NCBI GenBank assembly: GCA_937951135.1
Contig: CALFCI010000085.1
Coordinates: 1 to 55,312 of the forward strand
Direction: 5' to 3'
DNA length: 55,312 nucleotides
From: an uncultured Aquimarina sp.
GTDB taxonomy: Bacteria > Bacteroidota > Bacteroidia > Flavobacteriales > Flavobacteriaceae
Part shown: positions 24,411-34,071 of the stretch, piece after piece
How positions within the stretch are numbered: position 1 is the stretch's first letter
How the letters are laid out: every line of letters starts with the position of its first letter
The notes under the pieces: generated by a model
What the model was told of the DNA's origin: nothing
The model's database searches: none
The model's input: only the letters and a program-made list of their open reading frames with translations
Position numbers and translations under genes: made by a program

Positions 24411-25820
24411 CTATATATTTTTTGTTTTTACAATTTGTGCCATTAATTGCCCTTCGGTACATAATTTCCCATTGGCATAAGCATACGCTTGCATATGACA
24501 TATCCCTCTGCGTATTGGCGTAATTAGTGTCATTGTAAATATTAGTGTATCTCCTGGTAATACTTGCTGTTTAAATTTAACATTATCCATTTTCATAAAA
24601 AATGTTAAATAATTTTCGGGATCAGGTACTGTACTTAATGCTAAAATACCCCCCGTTTGTGCTAGTGCCTCAATCTGTAATACACCTGGCATTACTGGTG
24701 CTCCTGGAAAATGACCTACAAAAAATGGTTCATTCATAGTCACATTTTTCATCCCTACAACATGGGTATCCGACATTTCTATAATTCGATCTACTAATAA
24801 GAAAGGAGGTCTATGAGGAAGCACTTCCATTATCTTTATAATATCCATTAATGGTGGCTGCGACAAATCAAATTGTGGTACTTTATTCCGTTTTTCTAAC
24901 TTAATTATTTTTGACATTTTTTTCGCAAACTCCGTATTTACAAAATGCCCTGGTTTTGTTGCAATTACTTTACCACGTATTCGAGTTCCTATCAAAGATA
25001 AATCTCCAATAACATCTAATAATTTATGCCTAGCAGCTTCATTAGTATGATGTAATGTTAAATTATCTAATATTCCATTGGGTTTTATAGCCACAGCATC
25101 TTTATCAAATGCAACCTTCAACTTTTCCATGGTTTCAGACTTTAGCTCTTTATCAACATACACAATGGCATTGTTTAAATCCCCACCTTTAATAAGATCA
25201 TGTTCCAACAACGTTTCTAATTCATGTAGAAAGCTGAATGTTCTTGAATTTGAAATTTCATCTTTAAAATCTGAAAGGTGTTCTAATGAAGCATTTTGAG
25301 TTCCTAAAACCTTAGTCCCAAAATCAACCATAGCCGTTACTTGATACTCATCGGCTGGCATAATTAGGATTTCACTACCTGAAGCTTCATCTTTATATGA
25401 AATAATATCTTTTACGATATATTCTTCGCGCTCTGCTTCTTGCTCTTGTATTCCTGCTTTTTCTAACGCTTCCACAAAAAACTTACTAGACCCATCCATT
25501 ATTGGAGGCTCTGAAGCGTTTAATTCGATCAACAAATTATCTATTTCTAATCCAACACAAGCTGCAAGTACATGTTCGGATGTTCGAATACTCACCCCAT
25601 TTTTTTCCAAATTAGTACCACGTTGTGTTGCCACAACATAGTTTGCATCTGCCTGAATTATAGGTCTTCCTTCTAAATCTACTCTACAAAAAGAATATCC
25701 TTGATTTTCTGGTGCTGGTTTAAAAGTTAAGGTTACTTCTTTACCTGTATGAAGTCCTACTCCAGTTAAAGTAACTTCTTTTTTTATTGTTCTTTGTTTC
25801 TTCATAAGAATCTCACTCAT
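24411..25820 (-). CDS. lpxC/fabZ: LpxC-FabZ fusion: UDP-3-O-acyl-GlcNAc deacetylase / 3-hydroxyacyl-ACP dehydratase
   Basis: The 469-residue bifunctional enzyme is typical of Bacteroidota. The LpxC part (about 1-305) shows [16 protein letters not shown] at the N-terminus and the zinc ligands: His in [10 protein letters not shown], and His and Asp in [14 protein letters not shown]. The FabZ part (about 320-469) has [13 protein letters not shown] and the catalytic [29 protein letters not shown]. The fusion couples the committed lipid A step with supply of 3-hydroxyacyl chains. Its ATG overlaps the lpxD stop by 4 bp (ATGA), which indicates translational coupling. Confidence 0.97.
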   Translation of the reverse strand: MSEILMKKQRTIKKEVTLTGVGLHTGKEVTLTFKPAPENQGYSFCRVDLEGRPIIQADANYVVATQRGTNLEKNGVSIRTSEHVLAACVGLEIDNLLIELNASEPPIMDGSSKFFVEALEKAGIQEQEAEREEYIVKDIISYKDEASGSEILIMPADEYQVTAMVDFGTKVLGTQNASLEHLSDFKDEISNSRTFSFLHELETLLEHDLIKGGDLNNAIVYVDKELKSETMEKLKVAFDKDAVAIKPNGILDNLTLHHTNEAARHKLLDVIGDLSLIGTRIRGKVIATKPGHFVNTEFAKKMSKIIKLEKRNKVPQFDLSQPPLMDIIKIMEVLPHRPPFLLVDRIIEMSDTHVVGMKNVTMNEPFFVGHFPGAPVMPGVLQIEALAQTGGILALSTVPDPENYLTFFMKMDNVKFKQQVLPGDTLIFTMTLITPIRRGICHMQAYAYANGKLCTEGQLMAQIVKTKNI

Positions 25821-26842
25821 CTTATCGTTGTCTTTTTCTCAAGTTCATATATTCGATCTACTATTTTGGGTAAATTTCTAAAATGCACATAGGATTTGTT
25901 ATAATCCGAATATGCCAATGCAGGCGATCCTTGAATTATTTCGCCATCTTTTATGTTTCTTCCAATACCTGATTGGGCCTGTATTCGTACTTTATCTCCT
26001 ATCACCAAATGTCCTGCCACTCCTACCTGACCACCTATCAAACAGTACTTTCCTATTTTGGTTGATCCAGCTACACCCGTTTGAGCCGCAATAACGGTAT
26101 GCGCTCCTATCTCTACATTATGACCTATTTGTATTTGATTGTCTAGCTTTACTCCTCTACGAATAATAGTGGCCCCTAGTGTCGCTCTATCTATTGTAGT
26201 TCCTGCCCCTATATCTACATGGTCTTCAATAATGACATTCCCGGTTTGTGGTATTTTGGCGTATTCACCCTCTTGATTTGGCACAAAACCAAAACCATCT
26301 GCACCCACAATAGCACCACTGTGAATAACACAGTCATTACCTATACTAGTTTCTGAATATACTTTAGCACCTGCAAACAATGTCACGTTATTGCCTATCG
26401 TAACATTATCAGCGATGTAGGCATTAGGATACACTTTTACATTATCCCCTAATGTTACATTATTACCTATATACGCAAATGCGCCTAGATATATATCTTC
26501 TCCATAGGTTGCTGATTCTGAAATAAAAGAAGGTTGTTCTATCCCCTTTTTGTTCATCTTCTCTATATTATAGTATTCTAACAATTGGGAAAAAGCTTTA
26601 TACGCGTCTGTTACTCGTATTAAGGTTGTTGTAATACTCGCTTCAGCTTCAAAGGTTTTATCTACAATTGTAATTGAAGCTTCTGTAGAATAAATGTAAG
26701 ATGTGTATTTAGGGTTCGATAAAAAAGTTAAAGATCCCTTAGTTCCTTCCTCTATCTTGGAAAGTTTAGATACCTCTACAGTTTCATCCCCCTCTATTTC
26801 TCCTTCGAGTATACCTGCAATTTGTGTGGCTGTAAAAATCAT
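25817..26842 (-). CDS. lpxD: LpxD, UDP-3-O-(3-hydroxyacyl)glucosamine N-acyltransferase
   Basis: The third lipid A enzyme; it adds the second 3-hydroxyacyl chain. The 341-residue length is standard. The N-terminal nucleotide-binding domain spans about 1-100 ([20 protein letters not shown]). Hexapeptide repeats run about 105-310, with [20 protein letters not shown] and the catalytic-His context [14 protein letters not shown]. The C-terminal helix has [20 protein letters not shown]. It is the first lpx gene of the run, 24 bp after the HD-domain gene, and overlaps lpxC-fabZ by 4 bp. Confidence 0.97.
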   Translation of the reverse strand: MIFTATQIAGILEGEIEGDETVEVSKLSKIEEGTKGSLTFLSNPKYTSYIYSTEASITIVDKTFEAEASITTTLIRVTDAYKAFSQLLEYYNIEKMNKKGIEQPSFISESATYGEDIYLGAFAYIGNNVTLGDNVKVYPNAYIADNVTIGNNVTLFAGAKVYSETSIGNDCVIHSGAIVGADGFGFVPNQEGEYAKIPQTGNVIIEDHVDIGAGTTIDRATLGATIIRRGVKLDNQIQIGHNVEIGAHTVIAAQTGVAGSTKIGKYCLIGGQVGVAGHLVIGDKVRIQAQSGIGRNIKDGEIIQGSPALAYSDYNKSYVHFRNLPKIVDRIYELEKKTTIR

Positions 26843-26866
26843 TATAGCAAAAATATAAAAAATGTA

Positions 26867-28096
26867 TTAATCTTTATGCTTTGGATAACACATAAAATAT
26901 TTGGTTACAGGTTTTGATAACGCTTCTAAATTAAATTGATCCGTAGCTTGTACGATATCAACTATTTTATCCGATTCATATAAAATATTAATATTCTGTT
27001 TATTTTGATGGTATGCTTGATTGGCTATTGTGCCGGAAAATACAAAATATTGAGCTTCTTGCTCCGAAATATCCAATAATAATGCACATTTCTTTATTTT
27101 ATCCTTTTCCGTAGTAACATCGAAAGGCTGAGTACTAATTTCAATCTTTAAGAGATCTCTATTAATAATCATCGCCGATAGTTTACTTAAAACTACATCT
27201 GATGAGGCTGACCATTCTTTCATTGCCATCACAATATCATAATCATCTAACTTCGAAAATATTTCTAATACAGATGATGAAAAATTTTGACCTGTAATTT
27301 TATGTTGCAAGAAAAAAGATAATGCTTCACTAGCAGATAATGCTACACTCTTATCAATAAGCTCCTTAGCTCTTTTCAATACTCTAATTAGCAAGTTCTC
27401 GGCCACTAAACTTGTTTTATGCAAATACACTTGCCAATACATTAACCTTCTGGATAACAAGAATTTTTCTACAGAATAAATGCCTTTTGCTTCTACAACC
27501 AATTCATCATTTATCACCGCTAGCATTGTAATTAATCGTTCGCTATTGATATTTCCTTCTGCAACACCGGTGTAAAAGCTATCTCGCTTTAAATAATCTA
27601 AGCGGTCCATATCCAATTGGCTAGAGATCAATTGATGTAAGAAATTACGATGGTATTCTCCTTTAAAAATTTGAATTGCCAATGTTAATGCTCCATCAAA
27701 ATCGGCATTCATTTTTTCCATAAAAAGTAATGAGATAGATTCATGACTTACACTTTCCACAATACTATGTTCCATCGCATGAGAAAAAGGGCCATGACCT
27801 ATATCATGCAATAAAATAGCGATATACAAAGCTTCTTCCTCTTCGGGAGTGATCCCAATCCCTTTAAAATGAAGTACACGAATAGCCTTTTGCATTAAAT
27901 GCATACATCCTAATGCATGATGGAAACGAGTGTGATGTGCTCCCGGATATACGAGATATGAAAGTCCCATCTGAGAGATCCTCCTAAGCCTTTGAAAATA
28001 TCGATGTTCGATAAGATCGAAAATTAGTGGACTAGGTATTGTAATAAAACCGTAAATTGGATCGTTTAAGATCTTAAGTTTATTTCTCTTCTTCAA
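26867..28096 (-). CDS. HD-domain phosphohydrolase (dNTPase/SAMHD1-like family)
   Basis: HD metal motifs are clear: HHTRFHHALGCMHLMQ, HDIGHGPFSHAMEHS and the later LDMDRLDYLKRDSFYTG. Together they identify the soluble YdhJ/SAMHD1-like HD family, whose substrate here is unknown (dNTPs are the common one). The open frame runs up to a TTG at 28120. That TTG lies inside a perfect TATATTTG promoter element, so it cannot be translated from that promoter. The next candidate is the TTG at 28096 (MKKRNKLKILNDPIYGF, 409 residues), which fits the usual family start just before NDPIYGF. It heads the lpx gene run. Confidence 0.88.
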   Translation of the reverse strand: MKKRNKLKILNDPIYGFITIPSPLIFDLIEHRYFQRLRRISQMGLSYLVYPGAHHTRFHHALGCMHLMQKAIRVLHFKGIGITPEEEEALYIAILLHDIGHGPFSHAMEHSIVESVSHESISLLFMEKMNADFDGALTLAIQIFKGEYHRNFLHQLISSQLDMDRLDYLKRDSFYTGVAEGNINSERLITMLAVINDELVVEAKGIYSVEKFLLSRRLMYWQVYLHKTSLVAENLLIRVLKRAKELIDKSVALSASEALSFFLQHKITGQNFSSSVLEIFSKLDDYDIVMAMKEWSASSDVVLSKLSAMIINRDLLKIEISTQPFDVTTEKDKIKKCALLLDISEQEAQYFVFSGTIANQAYHQNKQNINILYESDKIVDIVQATDQFNLEALSKPVTKYFMCYPKHKD

Positions 28097-28117
28097 GTTT
28101 AACTTACTTTTGCGACA

Positions 28118-28125
28118 CAAATATA
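28118..28125 (-). promoter_or_regulatory. Candidate -7 promoter element of the HD-lpx gene run
   Basis: TATATTTG on the minus strand is a perfect TAnnTTTG match, placing the transcript start near 28112, just before the proposed TTG start of the HD gene. It would drive the HD, lpxD, lpxC-fabZ and lpxA genes. Confidence 0.55.
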
Positions 28126-28273
28126 GTAGGTCTAAATTTAAAATTAAGGATCTAGCTATTAATTTTAAGCCTCTTTAAGAAGTCTATTTAATAAAAATGC
28201 ATTTAAAACTTCCGGATTTTAAAACGGTATCACACAAAACTAAAGCTATTAATATAGCTACAAAATAAAATAT

Positions 28274-29824
28274 ATGAACAAAATAAAGATTCTTTGGGTG
28301 GATGATGAGATTGATTTATTAAAGCCTCACATCTTGTTTCTTGAAAAAAAGAACTATAATGTTACGAAGTGTCTCAGTGGTACAGAAGCACTAGAGATAT
28401 TAGATGAAGAGAATTTTGACATTGTTTTTCTTGACGAAAACATGCCAGGATTATCGGGAATAGAAACATTAACAGAACTGAAAGAAAAAAATGATAGCCT
28501 TCCTGTAGTCATGATCACTAAAAGTGAAGAAGAGTATATCATGGAAGAAGCTATTGGGAGTAAAATTGCGGATTATTTGATCAAACCCGTAAATCCCAAT
28601 CAAATCTTATTGAGTTTAAAGAAAAACCTAGACCATTCTAGATTGATTTCTGAAAAAACAACGTCTAATTACCAACAAGAGTTTCGGAAAATAGCTATGG
28701 ATATGGCTATGGTAAATAGCCATGAAGAGTGGTCTGAGTTATACCAAAGGCTTGTGTACTGGGAGTTACAATTAGAAAATATCGAGGATTCTGGAATGTT
28801 CGAAATTTTAGAATCTCAAAAAGTAGAGGCCAATGCTCAGTTCTGTAAGTTTATTGATAAGAATTACCCTAATTGGTTTGAAGATAATACTGATGCACCT
28901 ATATTATCCCACCAGCTATTTAAAGAAAAAATCATACCTGAACTCTCAAAAGAGCAACCTACATTATTGGTTGTTATCGATAACCTCAGATATGATCAAT
29001 GGAAGTCCTTTGAGCCTATTGTAAATAATTATTACAAAAAGGAACATGAATCTTCTTTTTACAGCATTTTACCTACCGCTACTCAGTATGCTCGTAATGC
29101 CATTTTTTCAGGATTAATGCCTTCTGAAATGGAAAAGCAGTATCCGGAATATTGGTTAAACGATACCGATGAAGGCGGTAAAAATATGTATGAAAATGAA
29201 TTCCTTACAGCGCAATTGAAACGTTATAAATTGGATATCAAACACGAGTACTACAAAATTACTAATGAACGCTCAGGGAAAACATTAGCTGCCAATTTTA
29301 GAGGGTTAAGAAATAACGATCTCACCGTGGTGGTGTATAACTTTGTAGACATGCTATCCCATAGTAAAACAGAAATGGAAGTCATCAAAGAGTTGGCTTC
29401 TAATGATAAATCATATCGATCATTAACGCAGAGTTGGTTTAAAAACTCTCCTTTATTGGAAATGATACAGCAGGCGCAACAACTAGGGTTTAAGCTTATT
29501 ATCACTACAGATCATGGTACCATTAATGTAAAAAACCCTTCTAAGGTTATCGGTGATAAAAATACCAGTTTGAATTTACGATACAAAACAGGAAAAAGTT
29601 TGACGTATGAAAATAAAGAGGTATTGGCTGCTACCCATCCTAAAACCATACACTTACCTTCTATTAATATGAGTAGTTCTTTTATTTTTGCTAAAGGAGA
29701 TTACTTTTTTGCATATCCTAATAATTATAACCATTACGTAGGATATTATAGAAATACCTATCAACATGGTGGCGTTTCTCTGGAAGAAATGATTATTCCT
29801 TTTGCTGTATTAAATCCTAGATAA
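28274..29824 (+). CDS. porX: PorX, response regulator with PglZ domain (type IX secretion regulator)
   Basis: The N-terminal receiver domain (about 1-120) has acidic pocket residues D10/D11 in LWVDDEIDLL, phospho-acceptor D54 in VFLDENMPGL and the conserved Lys of YLIKPVNP. A helical linker follows. The C-terminal PglZ/alkaline-phosphatase-like domain (about 200-510) has VVIDNLRYDQWKS, SILPTATQYARNAIFSGLMP and TTDHGTINVKNPS, with the zinc-ligand residues of that superfamily. In characterised flavobacteria PorX works with PorY and SigP to control type IX secretion genes and cleaves oligonucleotide messengers. The 516-residue length matches. It is divergent from the HD gene and followed by tsaE. 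Confidence 0.95.
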   Translation: MNKIKILWVDDEIDLLKPHILFLEKKNYNVTKCLSGTEALEILDEENFDIVFLDENMPGLSGIETLTELKEKNDSLPVVMITKSEEEYIMEEAIGSKIADYLIKPVNPNQILLSLKKNLDHSRLISEKTTSNYQQEFRKIAMDMAMVNSHEEWSELYQRLVYWELQLENIEDSGMFEILESQKVEANAQFCKFIDKNYPNWFEDNTDAPILSHQLFKEKIIPELSKEQPTLLVVIDNLRYDQWKSFEPIVNNYYKKEHESSFYSILPTATQYARNAIFSGLMPSEMEKQYPEYWLNDTDEGGKNMYENEFLTAQLKRYKLDIKHEYYKITNERSGKTLAANFRGLRNNDLTVVVYNFVDMLSHSKTEMEVIKELASNDKSYRSLTQSWFKNSPLLEMIQQAQQLGFKLIITTDHGTINVKNPSKVIGDKNTSLNLRYKTGKSLTYENKEVLAATHPKTIHLPSINMSSSFIFAKGDYFFAYPNNYNHYVGYYRNTYQHGGVSLEEMIIPFAVLNPR

Positions 29825-29867
29825 TCCAATAGAATTCAGTAGTATAAATTCAGAATTACGAACTTTT

Positions 29868-30302
29868 ATGACCTTATATTATTCCTTACCTGAGCTTTCT
29901 AAGATCGCAGCTCAGGTACTTACTAATACTACAGAAAAAGTGATCCTTTTTCATGGTAACATGGGCACTGGAAAAACGACCTTAATTAAAGAATTGTGTA
30001 AACAACTAGGAGTGAATGACAACATTTCTAGCCCGACATACTCTATTGTAAATGAGTATGAATGTGCAAGTGGTATTGCATATCATTTTGATTTTTATCG
30101 CATAGAAGATGAAGAAGAGGCTTATGCAATTGGTTTTGAAGAATATCTAGAGCAGGATGCTTGGGTGTTTATAGAATGGCCTTCTAAGATTATCAATTTA
30201 ATTCCTGAAACACATACCAGTATCACATTAGAAACCATAGATCATCAACAACGAAAACTAACAATAGACAATCATTCCAGCGGAAACACCACCGTTATCT
30301 AA
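29868..30302 (+). CDS. tsaE: TsaE, ATPase for tRNA t6A synthesis
   Basis: TsaE supports the TsaBD complex in threonylcarbamoylation of tRNA A37. The 144-residue protein has Walker A GNMGTGKTTLIKEL (about 30-43), switch-like ISSPTYSIVNEYE and YHFDFYRIEDEEEA, and the conserved tryptophan motif FIEWPSKI near the end. It lies 43 bp after porX and is probably co-transcribed with it, an arrangement seen in other flavobacteria. Confidence 0.94.
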   Translation: MTLYYSLPELSKIAAQVLTNTTEKVILFHGNMGTGKTTLIKELCKQLGVNDNISSPTYSIVNEYECASGIAYHFDFYRIEDEEEAYAIGFEEYLEQDAWVFIEWPSKIINLIPETHTSITLETIDHQQRKLTIDNHSSGNTTVI

Positions 30303-30428
30303 CTATATATCTATGATACTTGGTCTTATTGGCAGTTGGTAATTTATAAATTGGCTTTCCGAATATTAAATTCATTTGTTTTCTATGTTTTTTTATTCGT
30401 ATTTTGAGGATCATAACTTTCACACAAA

Positions 30429-31628
30429 ATGAACAAACCGACTTCTCCGTTTACTAAAGAACAATTATTACCTCAAGAGGAAATGATTGAAGTGACTCGT
30501 AAAAAAGGGACTCTTTTTATTGGTATTCCTAAGGAAACACATTATCAAGAAAAAAGAGTGTGCCTTACTCCGGATGCTGTTGGTGCCTTAACGGCTCATG
30601 GACATCGCGTTTTGATCGAAACAAATGCTGGTATTAATGCTAGTTTTACGGATCGTGATTATAGTGAAGCGGGAGCTGAAATTACAAATGATAATACCAA
30701 AGTATTAGGATGCCCCATTATATTGAAAGTTGAACCGCCATCTATTGAAGAATTAGAACATATTAATCCTCAAACCGTATTAATCTCGGCATTACAACTG
30801 AAAACACAATCTAAAGAATATTTCCAGACTCTCGCTAAAAAAAGAATTACAGCCTTAGGATTTGAATTCATTAGAGATGCAGATGGTGCCTACCCTGTGG
30901 TACGGGCACTTAGTGAAATTGCAGGTACCGCAGCTATTCTTGTGGCTTCAGAACTCATGAGCAGCTCGACTAGAGGCCCTGGGTTAATGATGGGTAATAT
31001 TAGCGGCGTTCCTCCTGTAGAAGTCGTAATTCTTGGTGCTGGTACCGTTGGAGAGTTTGCTGCACGTTCTGCAATAGGACTTGGAGCCAACGTAAAAGTG
31101 TTTGATAATTCGATTACAAAATTACGGGGATTACAAACCAATGTGGGGCGACCATTGTACACGTCAACCATTCAACCTAAAAACTTATTGAAAGCCTTAC
31201 GACGCTGTGATGCTGTCATTGGTGCTGTCCGCGGAAAAGACCGCTCTCCTATCCTTGTCTCTGAAACCATGGTAGAGTGCATGAAACCGGGTGCTGTAAT
31301 TATTGATGTCAGTATTGATATGGGAGGATGTTTCGAAACTAGTGAAGTAACTACTCATGATCATCCAACTGTAGAAAAACATGGTGTTATTCACTATTGT
31401 GTTCCTAATATTCCTTCTCGATATGCTAAAACATCTTCAGTGTCCTTAAGTAATATTTTCACGCCTTATTTATTAGACATTGGTGAAGAAGGTGGTGTTG
31501 AAAATGCTATTCATTGTGATCGTGGGTTAAAAAACGGCTTGTATTTCTATCATGGAATATTAACTAATAAATCTGTAGCAGACTGGTTTAATCTTTCGTA
31601 TCGGGATATTAATTTACTAATATTTTAA
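30429..31628 (+). CDS. ald: Alanine dehydrogenase
   Basis: An NAD-dependent enzyme interconverting alanine and pyruvate plus ammonia. The 399-residue protein begins with an about 28-residue leader before the conserved IGIPKETHYQEKRVCLTPDAV (the core RxxLTP motif). The NAD-binding region VVILGAGTVGEFAARSAIGLGANVKVFDN lies at about 203-231. VIGAVRGKDRSPILVSETMV and IDVSIDMGGCFETS are also diagnostic. The N-terminal extension relative to Bacillus Ald is usual in Bacteroidota. The gene is monocistronic or weakly linked to tsaE, with a 126-bp spacer. Confidence 0.94.
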   Translation: MNKPTSPFTKEQLLPQEEMIEVTRKKGTLFIGIPKETHYQEKRVCLTPDAVGALTAHGHRVLIETNAGINASFTDRDYSEAGAEITNDNTKVLGCPIILKVEPPSIEELEHINPQTVLISALQLKTQSKEYFQTLAKKRITALGFEFIRDADGAYPVVRALSEIAGTAAILVASELMSSSTRGPGLMMGNISGVPPVEVVILGAGTVGEFAARSAIGLGANVKVFDNSITKLRGLQTNVGRPLYTSTIQPKNLLKALRRCDAVIGAVRGKDRSPILVSETMVECMKPGAVIIDVSIDMGGCFETSEVTTHDHPTVEKHGVIHYCVPNIPSRYAKTSSVSLSNIFTPYLLDIGEEGGVENAIHCDRGLKNGLYFYHGILTNKSVADWFNLSYRDINLLIF

Positions 31629-31630
31629 GT

Positions 31631-31638
31631 ACTTTTGC
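31631..31638 (+). promoter_or_regulatory. Candidate -7 promoter element for the small membrane protein gene
   Basis: TACTTTTG fits TAnnTTTG and begins 2 bp after the ald stop codon, 18 bp upstream of the ATG at 31656. The small downstream gene thus seems to have its own promoter. Confidence 0.5.
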
Positions 31639-31655
31639 GGTCTGATTCATAACTT

Positions 31656-32033
31656 ATGAAATTTGCACACCGTTTAGCCTATTATCTTGGTGGATTTGCC
31701 ATTGGGCTAATTCTATTATTTTTCTTTTTAGGAGGAAAAAAAGCCTCTTGTGACTATAGTCCTGATGCTAGAGTATTGAAAAACATACGAATCAAAAAGA
31801 GAATATTTTCTTCAGATGCTTTAACCGATATGAATCTCCATGATATCGATACCGCCGACATTTCTGCGCTGCTTCAAAATGGTGATGTTGATTTTTCCAA
31901 AAGTAATACGAAACAAAAACCTTGCAAAGCATATTATATCGAAGGGGAAACAAAAGAAAAAAACGTTGGATTGTTTATTGAAAATTGCGAGGAAACTGCT
32001 ACGATACAAAAAATAGACATTATACCAAATTAA
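31656..32033 (+). CDS. Small membrane-anchored protein of unknown function
   Basis: The 125-residue protein has one N-terminal transmembrane helix (about 9-27, YYLGGFAIGLILLFFFLGG) followed by a soluble, charged domain. Three cysteines are in the soluble part (KKASCDYSP, KQKPCKAYY, IENCEETA). The DFSKSNTKQKPCKAYYIEG segment looks folded and conserved, but I do not recognise the family. It follows ald and has its own promoter-like element. The topology is probably inside-to-periplasm. Confidence 0.7.
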   Translation: MKFAHRLAYYLGGFAIGLILLFFFLGGKKASCDYSPDARVLKNIRIKKRIFSSDALTDMNLHDIDTADISALLQNGDVDFSKSNTKQKPCKAYYIEGETKEKNVGLFIENCEETATIQKIDIIPN

Positions 32034-32069
32034 TTCAAAAATGTGGTGTACCCCATCTGTCTTTGCGAT

Positions 32070-32098
32070 TCTGAAATACCTTTTCAGACAGTCTCATT
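32070..32098. repeat. Half-element of the GAGnCTGTCTGAAAAGGT repeat
   Basis: The segment TCTGAAATACCTTTTCAGAC followed by AGTCTCAT is nearly the same as the right half of the 138-bp inverted repeat at 47391-47528. It lies between two convergent genes. Confidence 0.55.
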
Positions 32099-32106
32099 TG
32101 ATATTA

Positions 32107-32556
32107 TTACGATACCTCATATTCATAAAAATTATGTTCGGTATCTAACGTAAAACCTTCTCTAAGGTATAAGGCATTGCCTATAGCATTGTCTTTGGCT
32201 GTTTCCAATATCAACCCACAAGAATTGGACTCCTTGACTAGTTGTTTTGAAGCATTTATTAACTGTATCGAAATGCGTTTTCCTCGATAATTGGGTTGGA
32301 TAAACAAATCATTTAACAACCAAAGTCTCTTCATCCTAGTTGAAGAAAATATAGGGTATAATTGTACAAAACCAACACTCTCTTTCGCTTCATTTTCTGC
32401 AATAAAAACTACGGATTCTTTGTTCGAAATTCTTTCTGTTAGAAATTGCTGTGCAGTATCTATATCAGATTCTTGTGCATAGAAAACTCTATACGCATCA
32501 AATAGTTGTGCTACTTGTTCTATGTCTTCTAATGTGGCTTTTCGTATGTGTATCAT
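32107..32556 (-). CDS. GNAT-family N-acetyltransferase
   Basis: The 149-residue protein has GNAT features: an N-terminal IRKATLEDIEQVAQLFDAYR and an acetyl-CoA loop in FIQPNYRGKRISIQLINASK (about 90-109, Q/R-x-x-G-x). The C-terminal NALYLREGFTLDTEHNFYEY is also typical. The substrate is unknown. It is convergent with the preceding small membrane protein gene. Similar enzymes in this position usually act on small molecules or protein N-termini, but nothing here decides that. Confidence 0.88.
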   Translation of the reverse strand: MIHIRKATLEDIEQVAQLFDAYRVFYAQESDIDTAQQFLTERISNKESVVFIAENEAKESVGFVQLYPIFSSTRMKRLWLLNDLFIQPNYRGKRISIQLINASKQLVKESNSCGLILETAKDNAIGNALYLREGFTLDTEHNFYEYEVS

Positions 32557-32653
32557 AATTATGGATTAGTTTTTAAAATTAGTCTTATCCAGCATAATCT
32601 TGTAATCTAAAAGGTATCACTTTCTTTGTGAAATAGTGGTGCCTCTAAAAAAA

Positions 32654-33826
32654 TTATAATTTCCTTCGCTTTTTCTCTTCTTTCAACAATGCTAACTCTC
32701 TAGTGGTTTGCCCAGCTACTGAGGTATTCTCCTCCGCTCTTCGAATTAAATAGGGCATTACATCTCGTACAGGACCAAATGGTAAATACTTGGCTACATT
32801 ATACCCTTGTGCAGCAAGATTAAAACTGATATGATCACTCATTCCATATAATTGTCCAAACCATATTTTAGAATCGTTTGGTGCTATCGAGTACTTTTGT
32901 AATAATCCTATAGCGGTATAACTACTTTCTTCATTATGAGTTCCAATAAACACCGCAATATCCAACATATTTGCAATACAATATACTAATGCTTCATTAA
33001 ATACCGCATCTGTGGTAGTCTTATCTTTACATATTGGAGATGGATACCCATTCTCCTCTGCACGCTCCCGTTCTTTTTCTAAATACGCACCACGAACAAT
33101 CTTTACACCTACCATAAACCCTTCGGTTTTGGCGATCTTATGTGTGTTTTTTAAATAGGCTAAACGATCATGTCGATACAATTGAATGGTATTAAATACA
33201 ATTGCCTTTTTAGTATTGTACTTCCGCATCATATCCAATACGAGCATATCCGCAGCATCTTGTATCCAACTTTCTTCTGCATCAATCAATAATGTGATAT
33301 TACTGGCATGCGCTTTTTTACAGATAGTATCAAAACGGATTTCTATACGTTTCCACTCTTCTTGCTCATCTGTAGTGAACTTACTACCTTCTGATTTTTT
33401 TTGCCATAATGCGAACCTTCCTAATCCTGTAGGTTTAAATACTCCAAATGGAATGGCTTGTTTCTCTGCTACAAAATCAATGATGTCTACTATTTTATGC
33501 ATAGTCGCATCAAATTGTATTTCCTCTTCTTTTCCTTCTACAGAATAGTCCAATACCGAACATACTCCTTTGGTATACATGGTATCGATAACAGGCATGC
33601 AATCTTGCGCGGTTACGCCTCCACAAAAATGATCAAATACAGTCGCTCGAATTAATCCTTCTACAGGCAAGTGCATATCCAAAGCTAGATTTGTAAACAG
33701 TGTTCCTATTTTTACTAAAGGCGCATTGGCGATCATTTTAAATAAAAAATAAGCACGCTCTAATGCGACATCACTTTTTAAAGAAAAAGCAATCTTAGTA
33801 TTGTTAAATAAAGTAGTATCATTCAT
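32654..33826 (-). CDS. Proline dehydrogenase
   Basis: A FAD-dependent oxidation of proline to pyrroline-5-carboxylate at the membrane face. The (beta/alpha)8 core has GVFKPTGLGRFALW, TLLIDAEESWIQDAADML, VGVKIVRGAYLEKERERA and FIGTHNEESSYTA. The C-terminus has the substrate-binding YLPFGPVRDVMPYLIRRAEENTS. The frame extends upstream to a GTG at 33859 and an ATG at 33853. I prefer ATG 33826 (MNDTTLFNNTKIAFSLKSD, 390 residues), because family members begin about ten residues before the AF-LKSD motif. It is a stand-alone PRODH, not a PutA fusion. Confidence 0.92.
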   Translation of the reverse strand: MNDTTLFNNTKIAFSLKSDVALERAYFLFKMIANAPLVKIGTLFTNLALDMHLPVEGLIRATVFDHFCGGVTAQDCMPVIDTMYTKGVCSVLDYSVEGKEEEIQFDATMHKIVDIIDFVAEKQAIPFGVFKPTGLGRFALWQKKSEGSKFTTDEQEEWKRIEIRFDTICKKAHASNITLLIDAEESWIQDAADMLVLDMMRKYNTKKAIVFNTIQLYRHDRLAYLKNTHKIAKTEGFMVGVKIVRGAYLEKERERAEENGYPSPICKDKTTTDAVFNEALVYCIANMLDIAVFIGTHNEESSYTAIGLLQKYSIAPNDSKIWFGQLYGMSDHISFNLAAQGYNVAKYLPFGPVRDVMPYLIRRAEENTSVAGQTTRELALLKEEKKRRKL

Positions 33827-34071
33827 CACTATACTAGGTATCAAGTCCTGCATACTCACTAGTACACTATACTTGTGAGGACTTTAAGATACAATTACTA
33901 TTTGAAGTATCATAAAAGTGCACACTACTAATTTGAATTGCACTTTACGATCTCTCTATAAAAACGGATACCTCTAGCCTAAAAACGGTTAAGAATTTAA
34001 AAAATAAGTGCTATTTATTACAAATTCTACTTAATTTCGCTGTCTATAATCGTACATATTACTCACATACT

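Noticed and set aside
24406..24501. N-terminal extension of lpxA (frame open up to 24501)
   Set aside because: It overlaps the end of lpxC-fabZ and has low similarity to any LpxA start, whereas the ATG at 24405 gives the canonical length and a 5-bp gap.
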